From positions 12,549,867-12,613,866 of the forward strand of contig CM030842.1 in NCBI GenBank assembly GCA_018105865.1: DNA of 64,000 bases, read 5' to 3'. A model generated the notes under the pieces. It was given only the letters and a program-made list of their open reading frames with translations, had not been told where the DNA came from and did not search any database. This stretch comes from Metaphire vulgaris (taxonomy: Eukaryota > Annelida > Clitellata > Crassiclitellata > Megascolecidae). Every line of letters begins with the position of its first letter. Position 1 is the stretch's first letter. Position numbers and translations under genes: made by a program. Positions 1-22,700 of the stretch are shown here, in pieces.

Positions 1-478
1 ATCATTTATGGTTTATGAACTTGAATGCCTGTCACAAAATCACTGTCTAATAGTTTCACACACTGTAGCATTTACCTGACAATATAACAGACTATTAATA
101 ATTCTGAAAATGTAGATGAATAGATAAAATAATATAAGTAGTCAATTTAATGTAACCTTCTACATCAAATTATAAAACTACATGCAGTCTCAGTGTTTAG
201 TATTCTTTCAGTAGTTTCACTTTCCTTTCTTGTTATGCTGATTTTAAGATTTACCAACAGTCTGTAGTTTGTCTGTATTCTGTGGAATTCAGCCTGACTA
301 TTTCAGTCTAGTTATATTGCTATCATTCCACTTATGTGGTACCAGTTAATAAGAGCTCGGTCATTTATACATCACGACATAACTTAGGCATCATTTGAAG
401 TCAATATTTGTCCTTGATAAACCACATTACCATTCCGATGAAACTTAGGTTCAGTACTTATACTAACACCCTCTAAGC
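1..478. other. AT-rich sequence, no gene seen
   Basis: This stretch has no convincing open frame, RNA gene or terminal repeat. It lies downstream of the minus-strand exon that ends near 905 and may be intron of that gene. Confidence 0.4.
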
Positions 479-823
479 CAGTGGTTCTCAACCGGGGTAC
501 TCATACTCCTTGGGGGTACTTGAAGTACGCTGTGGAGGTACGCTGGATCATCCGGAAATAAAACCTGTTTTAAAAGAATTTTTACTACAATTTACCCTGT
601 ATGCTGTACAAATACTGTTGACATTTTTTTACACTAAATTAGATATTCCAAAGAAAATTCCAGTCCCACTTTCTGGTATGTGTCAGTTGTAGCTTTTAAT
701 TTTTTCCAACATATTGTGGAGCATAAACTTTTGTCCTGGGATAAGGTATGCTGGTAGGGTGTACTTCCATTCTCTTATGCTTGTTTCAGGGGTATTTAAC
801 CATTAAATGGTTAAGAACCACTG
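479..823. mobile_element. hAT-like MITE (CAGTGGTTCTCAACC type)
   Basis: The 345-bp element starts CAGTGGTTCTCAACC and ends GGTTAAGAACCACTG, which are near-perfect inverted repeats. It is flanked by a perfect 8-bp duplication, CTCTAAGC, at 471-478 and 824-831. The ends and the 8-bp target duplication are typical of non-autonomous hAT elements. A diverged relative in the opposite orientation lies at 18629-19022. Confidence 0.9.
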
Positions 824-904
824 CTCTAAGCAAACACAAAAACCAAAACATGTAAAGGATAAATAATAAAGCAACAAATAAAAGAAAAACAAGAAATCCC
901 TTGC

Positions 905-1120
905 CTTTGAAAGGGCGTCTTCAAAGGATCAGGCTGTGATATCTTCACAGTCACCGGCCGAGCCCGATCTTCGGGTTTCAACGGCCTGGGAGATATTCTT
1001 GGCGAAAGGCGAACCGCAGGCATGTCGCCAATTCGTCCACCAAATGGTGAAATATATGGCGGAAGAATGGAGTAGTTCAGAGGGCTGGCAACAGATTCAG
1101 AATGACTCCTTGATGCACAG
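905..1120 (-). CDS. Exon 2 of the putative nucleoporin-like gene
   Basis: The acceptor CTTTTGCAG precedes 1120, and the frame continues from exon 1 through about 72 codons rich in Pro, Ser and Arg. The best end is CAAAG|GCAAGG at 905/904, a GC-AG type donor. No good GT donor is seen nearby, so the 3' boundary is uncertain. Confidence 0.45.
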
Positions 1121-4100
1121 CTGCAAAAGCATAAAATAATTTTCACGTACAAAAAAAGTAACCAGAAAAGCTTAAGTATTTTAAAATTCCATCCAAAATT
1201 AAAGGCCAAGTGTTCAAGCTTACAAGAGACTATGCTCATAATAAGCGACGGCACTGTATCGATAAGAACTTGTTTGGATGAAACCAGTATCAATGTACAG
1301 ATATCAGGTTCTACTAGAACTCGAAGGCTAATAATGAGGGTCGCACCGACCAATCCAATTCCAATTCCAGAACGATAAGAACGCTTGAACTTGCCAACCA
1401 ATTTGGATGAAACCAATCAGTATCAGCCAACCAATCAGAACGCTCACAGATATCAGGTTCTTTTAATGTAATAATAATAATAATGAATCATTTAACACAA
1501 TCAAAGTGAGTAATGGAATGATGACTCATATAATGAAACATACTTTACATAAAAAGAAACTTGAATGCATAAATTGGCACAGTCTTTGCCCACCTTGGGT
1601 TTCTCTTAAATGTAAATAGACTCGACAATTTCAACTATTCATACCAACCCATATAAAATCTGATCTTTACTGGCTGCTTAGAATTCCTGCTTAGCTACTA
1701 AATCACTCGATTAACTGCACTGCATCCTTTTGCAAGGAAGGCTTCTGCCTCCTGTTTTATCAGACCCTCAAGCTGATTAACCCATTCCTAGCTACTAAAC
1801 ATTTAGCTGATAAGATTACACATTTGTCTACCTGTTCCATGACTCAACCCAACAAATGTCCATTTTATATGTCAGTTTATAACTGTGTCGCGATTCTCAA
1901 TTTACACATGTAAGCAATAATATATTATTTAGAATATATCTGTAAAAGATCAGAGTAGTTTATGTACCAGAGAGACACATTCTAGAGTTTGCTATGAACA
2001 CATCTGAAATATCTGTGCTGTGCATAGGACAAAAGCATATCGGTCCAAGAACCGAACCTTATAAACAGCTGATGTACTGATCAGGAAAACAGGGTCTCTC
2101 CTAACATCAACACATACACAATACAGTAATCATCATGGCTTCTGTGACCCATCCCAATTCACTAGATTACCTCCTTCCGTAAGCCATCTAAATCAAACAA
2201 ATTGCAATGTTACACTCAACCGCATCTAAGTGGTCGGAAACCATAGGTATTGCAACTGGCTATAGCTAAATGCACCAAAGACTAAGATCCTCTGATGTGT
2301 AACTAGCAGGCAACTGAAACAATTACCAAGACTAACTGTCTGTATTGGTGCAGACTAAGTTCATCCAAAATCTTCAGTTTATGATCTTGTAACCTACACA
2401 GACTCCAATATCTGGACGAATACACGTACAGATACAACGGTTTCATGCTGCTTCAGCGTTCTCCAACAGCAAAGAACAATATGGCGCTCTGAGCAAACTA
2501 CCATTTTTTTAAGCAGCTCAATGAAGCGCTTGTAATCTCACATCTGAACTATGGTAATTCCGCATTATATAAATTATGGCTTGTCAGTACAAAGTATAAG
2601 AAACTCCAGTAAGCAATGAATTCCTGAGCTAAACTGATGTTCAGAGTCAAGAACACAAGTAATGTAATGTCAATGCTGAAGAATTGCATGGACTTAAAAT
2701 TCATGAGCAAAACTGCTGCAGACTGGCAGTTGTGGCACTCCCTGTGCTCTAAAGATCTAGGTCCGATCTATCCATCTTAAGGGTTATGCCTCGTCTCAAA
2801 CAACCCATCACAAACTCGATTGCGCACTTCTCCATCAAATACAACATTATCCCAGGAACATGAGTTATTCACCGTAGATGACAGAGCTTTTTCGATTGCC
2901 ACCTCTCATGTTCAGAACGGACCAGAATATAGGCAAAAATAATAATAGTATACACTATAAATAAATAAATAAAAATGTCTGCATGCAAATGTTAGGGGAA
3001 AATGAGACAAAGGAAAAGTAATAGTAGAAAGCTCTACTAGCTACTTGCCACATCAACATAGAATTGACAGCACTGTCGTGGCAGGCATTTTAGGACACAA
3101 ATCAGATAGCTCTTTTCAGGGCCACTATATGATACAAAGATTCAATGATAATCCACTAAATAGTTATTATTGAATTAATATAGCATAGCTTTAAACTCCA
3201 TCAATAATGGACAACAGGTTTTTCAAACTCTATTTTTTTACAAAAATACCAAAAATCTCTAGTGATATGTAAGACAAAGGATGTAATGTAATGTAATGTA
3301 ATGAGCTATTTATATTGCGCCTAATCAATCAATGTTAGCAAGCGCATTACAATTAATGTCAATTATGTCAATTATTATAAGCACAATTAAACAGATGTGT
3401 CTTCAAATGTTTACGGAAAGCGACGGGCGACTTTAAGGATAGTACATGTGTGCGCGCGCCACCACACACATGTGCAAGCATTGTCGAGTCGTTGTTGATA
3501 TAACATTCAACTACAATAGAGCTCTTCACCAAAGTAACAAATGTCAAACTTACAAAATTTCATAGCAATAATAACAATGCATTTGGACTTTTATTGCTGC
3601 CGTTAACACTTCAACTGCACAAGTTTAATGTTTCTTACGTTTCCATTGCTGTGTGGACTGTGGGTAATCTATTTTAAATGAAAGTAGTCTGTCTCAATAA
3701 TTACCATTACAAATTATGATGCCTAAATGTCACACTTCATTGTTCTCTCACCTCGTCTCTTTTCGAAACTGCGGCAACAGTTGGCTAATCTTGTTCGGTG
3801 TCGGCCTCAACAAAGTCGACTTTGAAACTGTTAAATTCATATTTTCCGAGGCGACGACTGTCTCCCTGCGATAACAATTCGGCGATAACGTCGAACTAGC
3901 ATCACCGAACGTCTTCCCCTCACCACTCCTTGCAACCGTTCTGTACGCCGCTGCACCGGAGTAGGACGCACGATCGACATCTGCCGAACGATCGGGAACA
4001 TCCTTCTGTCTCGCGCGTCGACTGGAGGACTCAACGGAGGCGTTCCAGTCGTCCTCTTCTCGCCACTCTGGATCTTCGCTGTTGGCGGAGGACATAATAG

Positions 4101-4260
4101 TGGTAGCAGTGCTCGACAGCCTCTTGACGATTCCTGTGACGATCCCGGAGGACACGGCGAGCGTCCTCGACAGCGACCGTCGTACGCTGGACGCGGTCCG
4201 TGGCGTCGAGTGTGGACCAGGAGACAGGACGTCGTCGTCGGCGCCCGACTGTCTTCGCAT
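905..4260 (-). CDS. Putative 5' part of a minus-strand gene (possibly Nup153-like nucleoporin)
   Basis: Two exons, 3752-4260 and 905-1120, join in phase (AG|C) into about 240 codons with no stop. Exon 1 begins at ATG 4260; six upstream codons are open but begin at TTG. The predicted protein is rich in Ser, Thr and Arg. It has a possible amphipathic helix near residues 30-50 (SSGIVTGIVKRLSST), then an acidic patch DPEWREEDDW, and in exon 2 the motif YISPFGGRIGDMPAVR. Human Nup153 also starts with an amphipathic helix followed by acidic residues and later has an SPF..G....AVR segment. That resemblance is weak and from memory, so the name is not assigned. The rest of the gene would lie beyond the left edge. 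Confidence 0.45.
1121..3751. other. Intron holding a LINE remnant and short repeats
   Basis: Apart from the LINE remnant near 2420-2935, the stretch holds a short (AATGT)n run at 3283-3302, next to a reversed SINE-type tail word (TTTATATTGCGCC, about 3310), and a small (CA/GC)-rich patch at 3448-3475. No further exon was recognised. Confidence 0.4.
2420..2935 (+). pseudogene. LINE reverse-transcriptase 3' remnant
   Basis: Forward translation with shifts and stops gives NEALVISHLNYGNSALY and, further on, TTLSQEHELFTVDDRAFSIA. These match the C-terminal part of many metazoan non-LTR reverse transcriptases. Several stops interrupt it, so it is a dead copy. An A-rich tail with ATAAATAAATAA follows at about 2955. 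Confidence 0.7.
3752..4260 (-). CDS. Exon 1 of the putative nucleoporin-like gene
   Basis: This exon is 509 nt, open from ATG 4260 to a consensus donor ACGAG|GTGAGA at 3752/3751, ending in phase 2. It is more GC-rich than the flanking sequence, which fits a coding exon. If an acceptor upstream of 4278 is used instead, it could be internal. Confidence 0.5.
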
Positions 4261-4560
4261 TTTTTCGACGAATTTCAAAACCTGATTTTTAAAATTTTCA
4301 GCGGAACCGGAAACTCTTCAAAACGTGACTGACACCGAGACTTGTTTCCGATCTTCAGCGCGACAGACTTCTGTAGCGCTATCATTTCTCCAACCCTTGT
4401 TTTTAAGCGTGTTTTAAAAAAAATTGTGCGTGGATTCCAAAATATTCTGTAGAGTCTAATTTATCTGTAGAATCTAAAATATCGGTATAATCTAATTTAT
4501 TCGCATTCAGTTCTACTGTACAATGCAAAGTCTCTATTTAAATCAACTCTGACAAAACGC

Positions 4561-4632
4561 AGGCAATCAATCAGTCAGTCAGTCAGTCAGTCAGTCAGTC
4601 AATCAATCAATCAATCAATCAAACAATCAATA
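4561..4632. repeat. (CAGT)n/(CAAT)n microsatellite
   Basis: A run of TCAG units changes to TCAA units. It is followed by GGCGCCACTATCATTAATG, a word that recalls the 3' tail of local SINEs. Confidence 0.9.
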
Positions 4633-5139
4633 AACTTCTATGGCGCCACTATCATTAATGACCAGGGTATCATCCGATGGCGCACCACATCCAAATTGAA
4701 TTAGGCCTAGAGCCAGCTAGTCAATTAAGCCGGAAATATCAGTCAACGCAAAATACCTGTCCTTACACTTAGCATACACATCGAGCACAACCTAAAAGAC
4801 ACTGGAAATACTTCTTACATTTGCATCCTGAATACTGCATAATAATTTATCTTACAGTACAATAAAGTTTCTATCAGTCAAAGAATTGATCAGGTAAGAA
4901 ATTTGAAGGCGGATCGTGTCCACGAGTTTGAAGAGCGTAGGCTAGCTACTCTTCTGTTGAGATGTTGATTTATGTGGACGGAATTCTCAAAGGATGTTGT
5001 CTAACTTGTCTTCAATTGCCTGGAATAAATTACAATGTATGCCGGTCTATAGTTGATTTATCATGCATATGATATAGTGCAAATTTGCAATTTGACTCGT
5101 ACAGGACTCCAAGCAGGACAGTGAGGACTCAATCACATA

Positions 5140-5151
5140 AGTAAGTAAATA

Positions 5152-5198
<47 letters not shown>
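5140..5198. repeat. (GTAA)n microsatellite
   Basis: About 14 GTAA units, slightly interrupted at the left side. Confidence 0.9.
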
Positions 5199-5553
5199 CA
5201 CGAAATTTCTATACCAATGAACCATGCACTACAAACGCCGGTTTTTATTACAACATACTCATGAAACACTATCTTTAGGGCCAAATCGGGTCACCTCTGG
5301 TTCTTAGACTTGATTAATTAATAGAGTCGACTGCTTGTTGATAATTAATCACAACGAAATGCCACGGACCACCTGATTTTCCTTTCGACGTACCATTCGA
5401 CCAGAATTAAGCGACTATAATGGACTGCGTAGGCCACTAGTCATGGATTAACTGTGAATTTATCGTGGACTTGACTTAGACCTATTTTCCATTAGATGAA
5501 CAACAGTGCCTTCACAGATTTCCTAAGTTCTAATAATCTAATTAGCACAGCAG

Positions 5554-5775
5554 CAGGTCCTGTTTTAACGTGCAGTCACTGCAGTGAATCAGTGATACAA
5601 TTTGACACAAAATGTGCAGTGATAAAATGAAAATGAGCAGTGGTAAAATGCATTTTTTCTGTGCTTTGTGCAGTGATAAATTTTCCCGACGACCTTTTTT
5701 GCTTGTTTTTTGTGTGGATGTCTTCAAATTTTCTGAGTTTAGTGCATTGATAAATTTTTCTTAAAACAGGCCCTG
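5554..5775. mobile_element. Degenerate hAT-like MITE
   Basis: Ends CAGGTCCTGTTTTAA and TTAAAACAGGCCCTG are inverted repeats. The flanks CACAGCAG and CACAGGTG match at 6 of 8 bases. The interior repeats the word GCAGTGATAAA several times, and this explains the longish shadow frames there. Confidence 0.65.
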
Positions 5776-5856
5776 CACAGGTGACAGCAGTCCAGTAGTC
5801 TAGCAATCTCTGGTGTTCTGATCTAATGACTCTAGTAGCGTGTTGGCGGATAGCAA

Positions 5857-5928
5857 TCCCTGGTAGTCTAGTGGTTAGGATTCGGCGCTCTCACCGCCGC
5901 GGCCGGGGTTCGATTCCCCGTCAGGGAG
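5857..5928 (+). tRNA. tRNA-Glu (CTC anticodon)
   Basis: The 72-nt sequence folds into a full cloverleaf. The acceptor stem is TCCCTGG with CAGGGA, the anticodon stem is CGGCG/CGCCG (5883-5887 with 5895-5899), and the anticodon CTC is at 5890-5892. The T-arm is CGGGG-TTCGATT-CCCCG. Compared with the vertebrate tRNA-Glu(CTC) sequence, the T-stem carries a compensated C-G to G-C change, which argues for a functional gene. The B box GGTTCGATTCC is intact. A T4 run at 5934-5937 could end transcription. It encodes no intron. Confidence 0.95.
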
Positions 5929-7278
5929 TTTACATTTTAGTTGAAATTCTTCCTTAATTGAAGTTCCTCAGAATAGAAGTTCTGTGGACACAGGAGGGAT
6001 TATTCTTAGTTGGATAAGAAAAAATGTTTGATGGGAGAAGACAAGGTTGGTGTAAGATGTGTCCAGTCAGAACGCGCAAGAGTTAAGCCTATCAATTGAG
6101 TTATTCCTTGCTTCTAGATGAAAAGATCAAACGCTCATAACGATGTACTGCTGCCTCAAATCTCAAACCCCGATTATGACGTCATGTTTGATTCGGAACA
6201 ACCAGCCAGCCTGTTGCAATGTTAAAGTCTTACAGCCAGTCGTTGTAATATTAAAGGAATACATATATTTGTTGATAAAAGTTAGTAATAGTATATTGAC
6301 AGAAGGGGTTAGCCAGTCAGGCTAAGTGTATATGATAAAATGCATCACAAAATTGTCCTGGCAAATTGTAAGAACACGTGGAAGACAGACGATCACAGCA
6401 TCGTTTCATCGCATCGATTTCAGAAAGATGCCACACTGTCGGCATCTTTATGCCATCTAATACCATCTAACTGTTACTTGCATACAGTGGCGTCAGAGGG
6501 TCGTGGGGAAGAATAACTCGGAATGTTGACCATAGAAATATAAAAATCCCCTCCATTATGGGGATATAGCATATCATGGTGGGGACTTTAGATCGCCCAT
6601 GAAATACGTTAAGATGTTAGGGGTCGTCGATAAAAGATCAGACCGCCTTTCAAAGCCAGGGGCCCGGTGATCTGCAGGGGACAGGGTTGAACTGGCCTGA
6701 TAGACCAGCCCGGGAAATTTTGGCACTGGCACCAGTCTGGCAGCAGTGCCGCTTTTACAAAGTGGGATGTCCCGGGCAAGTACAATGCGAGAGGCCCATG
6801 CAGCTGCCAACCACAGAGCAGTTGAGAGAAATCCCGGGCCCCTGGGCAGAGTAGACACCTGCTATTTGGAAGTTTGAGAACTTGGCGTTCATTGCTGCGA
6901 CACCTATCGAATGCCGAGCAAACCCTATGTTGCCAATGTAAATCATATATTGGGCCTAAATATAAATTTCCCGAGAAATAAATTGACACTGAACTGAGTC
7001 ACTGGAATCTAAACAGCAGAGGCGCCCACAGAGGGAGAGAAGGAAGCAAATGTTTCCTAAAAAAGTTAGGGGGAGGAAACCTCCCTCCCGAGTTTTGGTT
7101 TCGCGCTAAGGGTGGGAGGGAGGACAGGGAAGAGGGGAAGCTGATTCCAGCGGGCAGTGGGGGTGGGCGCCACTGCTAAACAGGATTCAGTAAAATTTAG
7201 TTTTGTTAAAGGAATTTAACTTTAAAATGTTATTGATCCAGAAGCTTGGAAATCAGTGATTTGCAAGCTCATCAAGTC
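5929..7278. other. Intergenic, degenerate repeats only
   Basis: From about 6487 a fragment beginning CAGTGGCGTCAGAGG and a GGGCCC-rich stretch (6650-6850, with GAGAGAAATCCCGGGCCCCTG) resemble the CAGGGCCGCCGAGAG MITEs at 49116 and 59119. No closed element or gene could be delimited. Confidence 0.4.
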
Positions 7279-7432
7279 CAGTGGCTATTCTAGGACCTAG
7301 ACATTGGGGGAGTTTAAATTTTTTGTGGGGGGAGAACAGACATTGGGGAGGTCATACTACTTGCCAAAATGTAAAAAATTGGGGGATTCAAACTTGGGAA
7401 ATTCCCCCGAAGAAGGCCTAGAATAAACACTG
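7279..7432. mobile_element. hAT-like MITE (CAGTGKYTATTCTAGG type)
   Basis: The 154-bp element has ends CAGTGGCTATTCTAGG and CCTAGAATAAACACTG. The flanking octamers ATCAAGTC (7271-7278) and GTCAAGTC (7433-7440) match at 7 of 8 bases. Confidence 0.8.
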
Positions 7433-8245
7433 GTCAAGTCCACGACTCTTTAGAACGCAAAAGTAAAAGCATGCATGCGAGAAATTCGCTTAACCGCTGG
7501 GTTCTATCCATGACTTTAACAAAGTCTCGAGAAGCAAAGCGTAAAATGCTATGGCAAATATATGTCTGCGGTAAATTAATCAAATGAAAATATGAATGCG
7601 TAATGATGGCATTTGTACGCATCCATGTACACATGTATGCATACGGTAAATATCCGTAATTTGTGTATACATGCAATTCGTGTACTATACAGTATACAAA
7701 TGTGAAATAGCTACACAAAGAGCACGAGGAAGACTGAGAATAAAATGTACACAATTATAGCCTGTGAAAACTGGAGATGACCTTTTCTACTTTTCACGAC
7801 GTGTCACGTTGGAGGTGTACCGTAAATCAAGTGCAAAAAGGCGGCGATTGCCTTTCTTATACTTGTCAGACGTTCTTCACGACGTTTAACGAGCCGTCAA
7901 CTCGGCATGCATTATTTCTAGATGTCAGAACATTTCTAATCTTCTATAAGTTACAAAATATTGTATATTTTCTTAATATCTTGGCGTTAGGCGGCCCCAC
8001 CGGGAATCTCCCGATATCCCGAAGGCCCAGTCCAAACCTGCACGTGCACCAACCAACCAGCTTCTGCACGCCACTCTATTCCTGACTGCATATCCGATAA
8101 TCCGCCTTAAGCTGGAATCTGGAAGTACGGACTGACCTTTGGATTACAACCTCGATTCACCACGGACAATGATTCACGACTACGATTATTCACTGAAGCG
8201 ACCATCGACTGGTGCAGATGTACTACTACAATGGCGCTAAAGAAG

Positions 8246-8273
8246 TCTACTACTACTACTACTACTACTACAG

Positions 8274-8342
<69 letters not shown>
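8246..8342. repeat. (TAC)n microsatellite
   Basis: About 31 TAC/ACT units with one interruption. It makes the poly-Thr, poly-Tyr and poly-Ser frames seen here, which are not genes. Confidence 0.95.
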
Positions 8343-8343
<1 letters not shown>

Positions 8344-8511
8344 GCCACTGCCCTTGGCACCTACATCGCCCACCATCCCCACCCCCGTTGCCGTTGTCCC
8401 GCTCACTCATAGTTTTCGGCGTGTCTTTGTTTATTTTATAGTTTTTAGGAGGTTGACATAACGAAAAACGGCGACGATCTTTCTTATTCCTCAAGCCTTT
8501 CTAATTCGATG

Positions 8512-9275
8512 CAGGGGCGTAGCCAGGAATTCACGGTGTTTTTAACATGTTAACTAAGGGGGCCGCGGCCCCAAGTAGTTTTACTGGCCCCCGCAGTAAT
8601 TATGGCGGCCGCCCTTTCATAAAAAGGCCCCCTAGAGGTTATTTCTAGTTTTTCTCTCTTGGGCGTTGGCCACCTTTATTGGAGAAAAAATGGAATTCTG
8701 TGGGCTGTGACTAAGCCCTGTATGCATATTAGGCTGAAAATGTAAGCGTTTTAGACTCAAAATCTAATGTTGTCTGGCGAAATCGCTTTGAAGGTGGACC
8801 AGACGACATTTTAAAAAATTAATATCATGAACACATTGACGTCTATTAATAGACGTCAATGCATGAACACTAAGATAGTAAGTTCTTGGAGTCATGATTA
8901 CTCCAAGAGTAAGTTACGCAAGATCATAGATGTGACGTCACACTGCTTAATAAATAAGTAAATCCAGCCGTGTTCTGTTTTCTACCAGTAATGCATGACT
9001 TGACTCCTATGTGTTGTAACTGTTGTTTAACCCCTTGAATTCCAGTTGAATTTAACTCATTAAATAATTCTTATAAGTCCCAACGCTGGAGTGACAAGAT
9101 TATAAAATTAAGATTATGGTTTAATTAGAAGTCCAGAGGCATATACTTGAATTAACTTTCTGTACGTACGTGGGACAACTACAGCACTTGATTTGCCAGA
9201 ATGGATGGGTCAGGACAGGCTAGCCCAAGACCAAGGGGGCATGGCCCAAATGGCCCAATGGTAAATACGCCACTG
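8512..9275. mobile_element. Degenerate MITE-like region
   Basis: It begins CAGGGGCGTAGCCAGGAATTC, the head shared with elements at 35829 and 59617, and ends near AATACGCCACTG. No matching duplication was found, so this may be two truncated elements. The 28-bp palindrome lies inside. Confidence 0.35.
8834..8861. mobile_element. 28-bp palindromic micro-insertion with 8-bp duplication
   Basis: A perfect 28-bp palindrome (arms CATTGACGTCTATT) sits between two perfect copies of CATGAACA (8826-8833 and 8862-8869). This is what two fused terminal repeats of a transposon with an 8-bp target duplication would look like. Confidence 0.6.
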
Positions 9276-9437
9276 CTTACGATCTACTTTATACTTAGGA
9301 TCTACTTTTTCCTTAGAATCTACTTTTTCGCGTGAAATTATTGCGCTGTGCCACAGCGAGTGGACTGGCGTCATATTAGAATCCATTCAGATGCATTCCA
9401 CTCAGAAGACCGGATCCGGTTCCATGGTCTTCTTCTT

Positions 9438-20185
<10,748 letters not shown>

Positions 20186-20619
20186 ATTCTCGGTCCTAGT
20201 GGTTACGAAATGAATGGCTCTCCTTTACTGCTTGAAGTGTCGAGTTTTCCTTCACAAAATCTGCCTGTCGCTCCTCGTGGTCCTCCCAATCGATGCTTCA
20301 ATTACGAACTCGAGAAACTGCCAAGACCGCAACGCATGCAGCCATCAGATGCACTACCTCTGGCGTTCAGGTAGCGGATAAATATGATAATGAAGTCGAG
20401 ATCTTAACGCTGCAGAAAACGCTTCCTTCCTATAGAATAGATGCTTTCGAAGTACGGACATCAAGTGAGGACATTTCGTTCTGAAGAGCTGAAATTTCTG
20501 ACAAAACGTCGTACGTACAAGCTGATCGGCCAATCAGAGAGCGTGTTATTGCACAGGCCGTTTCGTGATTGGTTGGAAGTTAGCGCAAACAGAATTCTTC
20601 GTTTAATAAAGAGTGATAT

Positions 20620-20816
20620 CATGGGCGTCCGGAGTGGCATGAAAGGGGGTGCACTTACACCCCCTGGAAAAATTGTGGAGTTATGAAAAAAGTAAAGTTA
20701 AGTCTTGTTTCTTTCGTCACAAAACCTTGTTTTGCACCCCCTGGAAAATTGTTTCATTTCTTTCGTCACAAGACCTTGTTTTGCACCCCCTGGAAAAAAT
20801 TATGCGGACGCCCATT
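20620..20816. mobile_element. hAT-like MITE (CATGGGCGTCCG type), second copy
   Basis: Ends CATGGGCGTCCGG and CGGACGCCCATT are flanked by the perfect duplication AGTGATAT (20612-20619 and 20817-20824). The interior shares TTTCGTCACAAAACCTTG with the copy at 12470. Confidence 0.92.
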
Positions 20817-21189
20817 AGTGATATTTTATATTAAATAGGATTTTGGCACAATATAACTGACAGATATCTGTAGCGCAGTGTCAGTTTGTATTAGACAATA
20901 ATTGTAAGTAGACGTTGCCAGTAAATGGAATAGCAATTAGTTAAGTCTGACAGGATAAAGAAAATCAGTTCTGATAACGGTTAGTTTTGATACGATAATT
21001 ATGCACAAACTACGGTGAAGATAAAAGCGATAAAATATTTGGGGAAAGGCACAGAGCACTTCAAAATTTTAGAAACAAAACCAAACAAATTTGCTTCTTG
21101 ACAGAGCTGTGGATTGCGGAGGCACAGTTAATGGGGAAACTTTTTTGTGTTGTTTGTGTTTTTTGTTGTTGAAACTTGTATTTTTATAA

Positions 21190-21680
21190 ACGGCCGTTAA
21201 ACGGACTTGGTTATAACGTATCATCGGTTATAAAGTACCGCAATGTACGGTCCCGTGTGATGAGTACCGCAACGGATGGAATTGGATATAACGTATCTTT
21301 TCGCTGTGATAGTAGTAAGTAACTTTATTCACCGGCCACGACAGAAACAGACATGCACCACAAATATAATACTACGGTAAAACACGATAAACGCATTCAA
21401 CTAACATAGGCATTCAATACGACATATCCATGCCATATCAAGTAATGCTCACGTAAGTGCAATCATTTCACAAACTAGACTTCAATATTACTTTGAACAG
21501 AAAACAATTCAATCTTAATTAAACTTAGCATGATTTAAAGTGGCTTAGAAGGCATTACTGCCTGTGTGAAAGCCACTAGGGGCACTAACGGGGCTAGAAG
21601 TCAGCCTGCCGCTCCAGCACGTAACCCACTCTGCCATCTTCCGCCCTCTGGTTATAACGTATCATCGGTTATAAAGTTTC
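21190..21680. mobile_element. GTTATAACG (pogo/Tigger-like) repeat split by a SINE
   Basis: GGTTATAACGTATCATCGG occurs at about 21210 and again at about 21651. The DNA between about 21525 and 21648 is the reverse complement of the tRNA-headed SINE at 55426. Related GTTATAACG elements are at 34425 and 35470. Confidence 0.55.
21525..21648 (-). mobile_element. tRNA-headed SINE, family 2
   Basis: Read on the minus strand it gives GGCGGAAGATGGCAGAGTGG, then GTTACGTGCTGGAGCG and GTGGCTTTCACACAGGCAG. It is nearly the same as 55426-55575. Part of the B-box region is deleted here. Confidence 0.7.
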
Positions 21681-22416
21681 CATTATTCTCATAAAATTCA
21701 CCTCTCTCTCTCTCCCTCTCTCCCTCTCTCTCCCTCTCTCTCCGAACCTAAGTTTCCATTTTAATCAAGTCAAAATTAAAGTGGTTGCAAACTTATCATT
21801 AATTTTTATTTAGAAAATATTTCTCCGAAGCAACTAAAACAATATTTCCTCGTCAACATTAAACGCAGGAAATGAATACATCGCATTTTTATTACAAAAG
21901 CTAGCTTTCGACTGTAATATAGGCGGTTTATCTTAATTAACATATAACATAGACAAGGACATTTTGGTAGAAGTTGCGACTTACTATTCATAATTAATTA
22001 GTCCATTCATAAATATGTGATTTCTTATTAGATGGCCTTTCATGCGATGCGCAAATACTAAAAATGTCAGTTGGAGTTTGACTTTTTTAAACAGGTCAAG
22101 TAAAATCTAAAACATTCGACGAATTTTCGCCACTTTTACTTCGACAACTTGCGCCGCCATCTAGCGAAATGTTAATGATTAACAAATACTGCTGTTTCTA
22201 GAAAAATGTACTGGGCGACTCAATATAATGCAATAATCGATTGTGCGGATTTTGCTTTGGGTTGAGGGGCTAGACCTCTCAGTGGTCGAATAAAATGGCG
22301 TAGCCACATCAAAAGGATTGCAGATACTCACAAAGACAAGAGAGAGAGAATGTCGTTAGGCTTATATCTCTTTAGACAAAATTTCCATTTTCGCCATGAC
22401 TAACATGCCTCAGTAG

Positions 22417-22700
22417 CATAGGCGTCGATCCCGTGAAGGTCCTGGGGTTCGGACCCTAATTAAAATTTGGTTGTGAGGGTCCACAATGCATTGGAACCTC
22501 ACGAAAATCTGAATAAATCTATATTGTACCATTGTATGATTATTTAATAAATTGATGCGCTGGATAGATAGATTCAAGTAGTTGTATGTAAAATTTTTAA
22601 AACATCTGAGGCAGATAATGTGGACTATATTAGAGCTTTGACGGGTTGGAAAGTATGCATGTTGTTGTAAAAAAGCGACAAGCATCATTCGTTAATAAAT
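22417..22700. mobile_element. Truncated MITE related to 42028-42347
   Basis: It starts CATAGGCGTCGATCCCGTG and then follows the reverse complement of the 42028 element through GAATAAATCTATATTGTACC. The far terminal repeat was not found. Confidence 0.65.

Noticed and set aside
4261..4278. Start six codons upstream for the putative nucleoporin-like exon
   Set aside because: The codon at 4278 is TTG, not ATG; the first ATG is at 4260.
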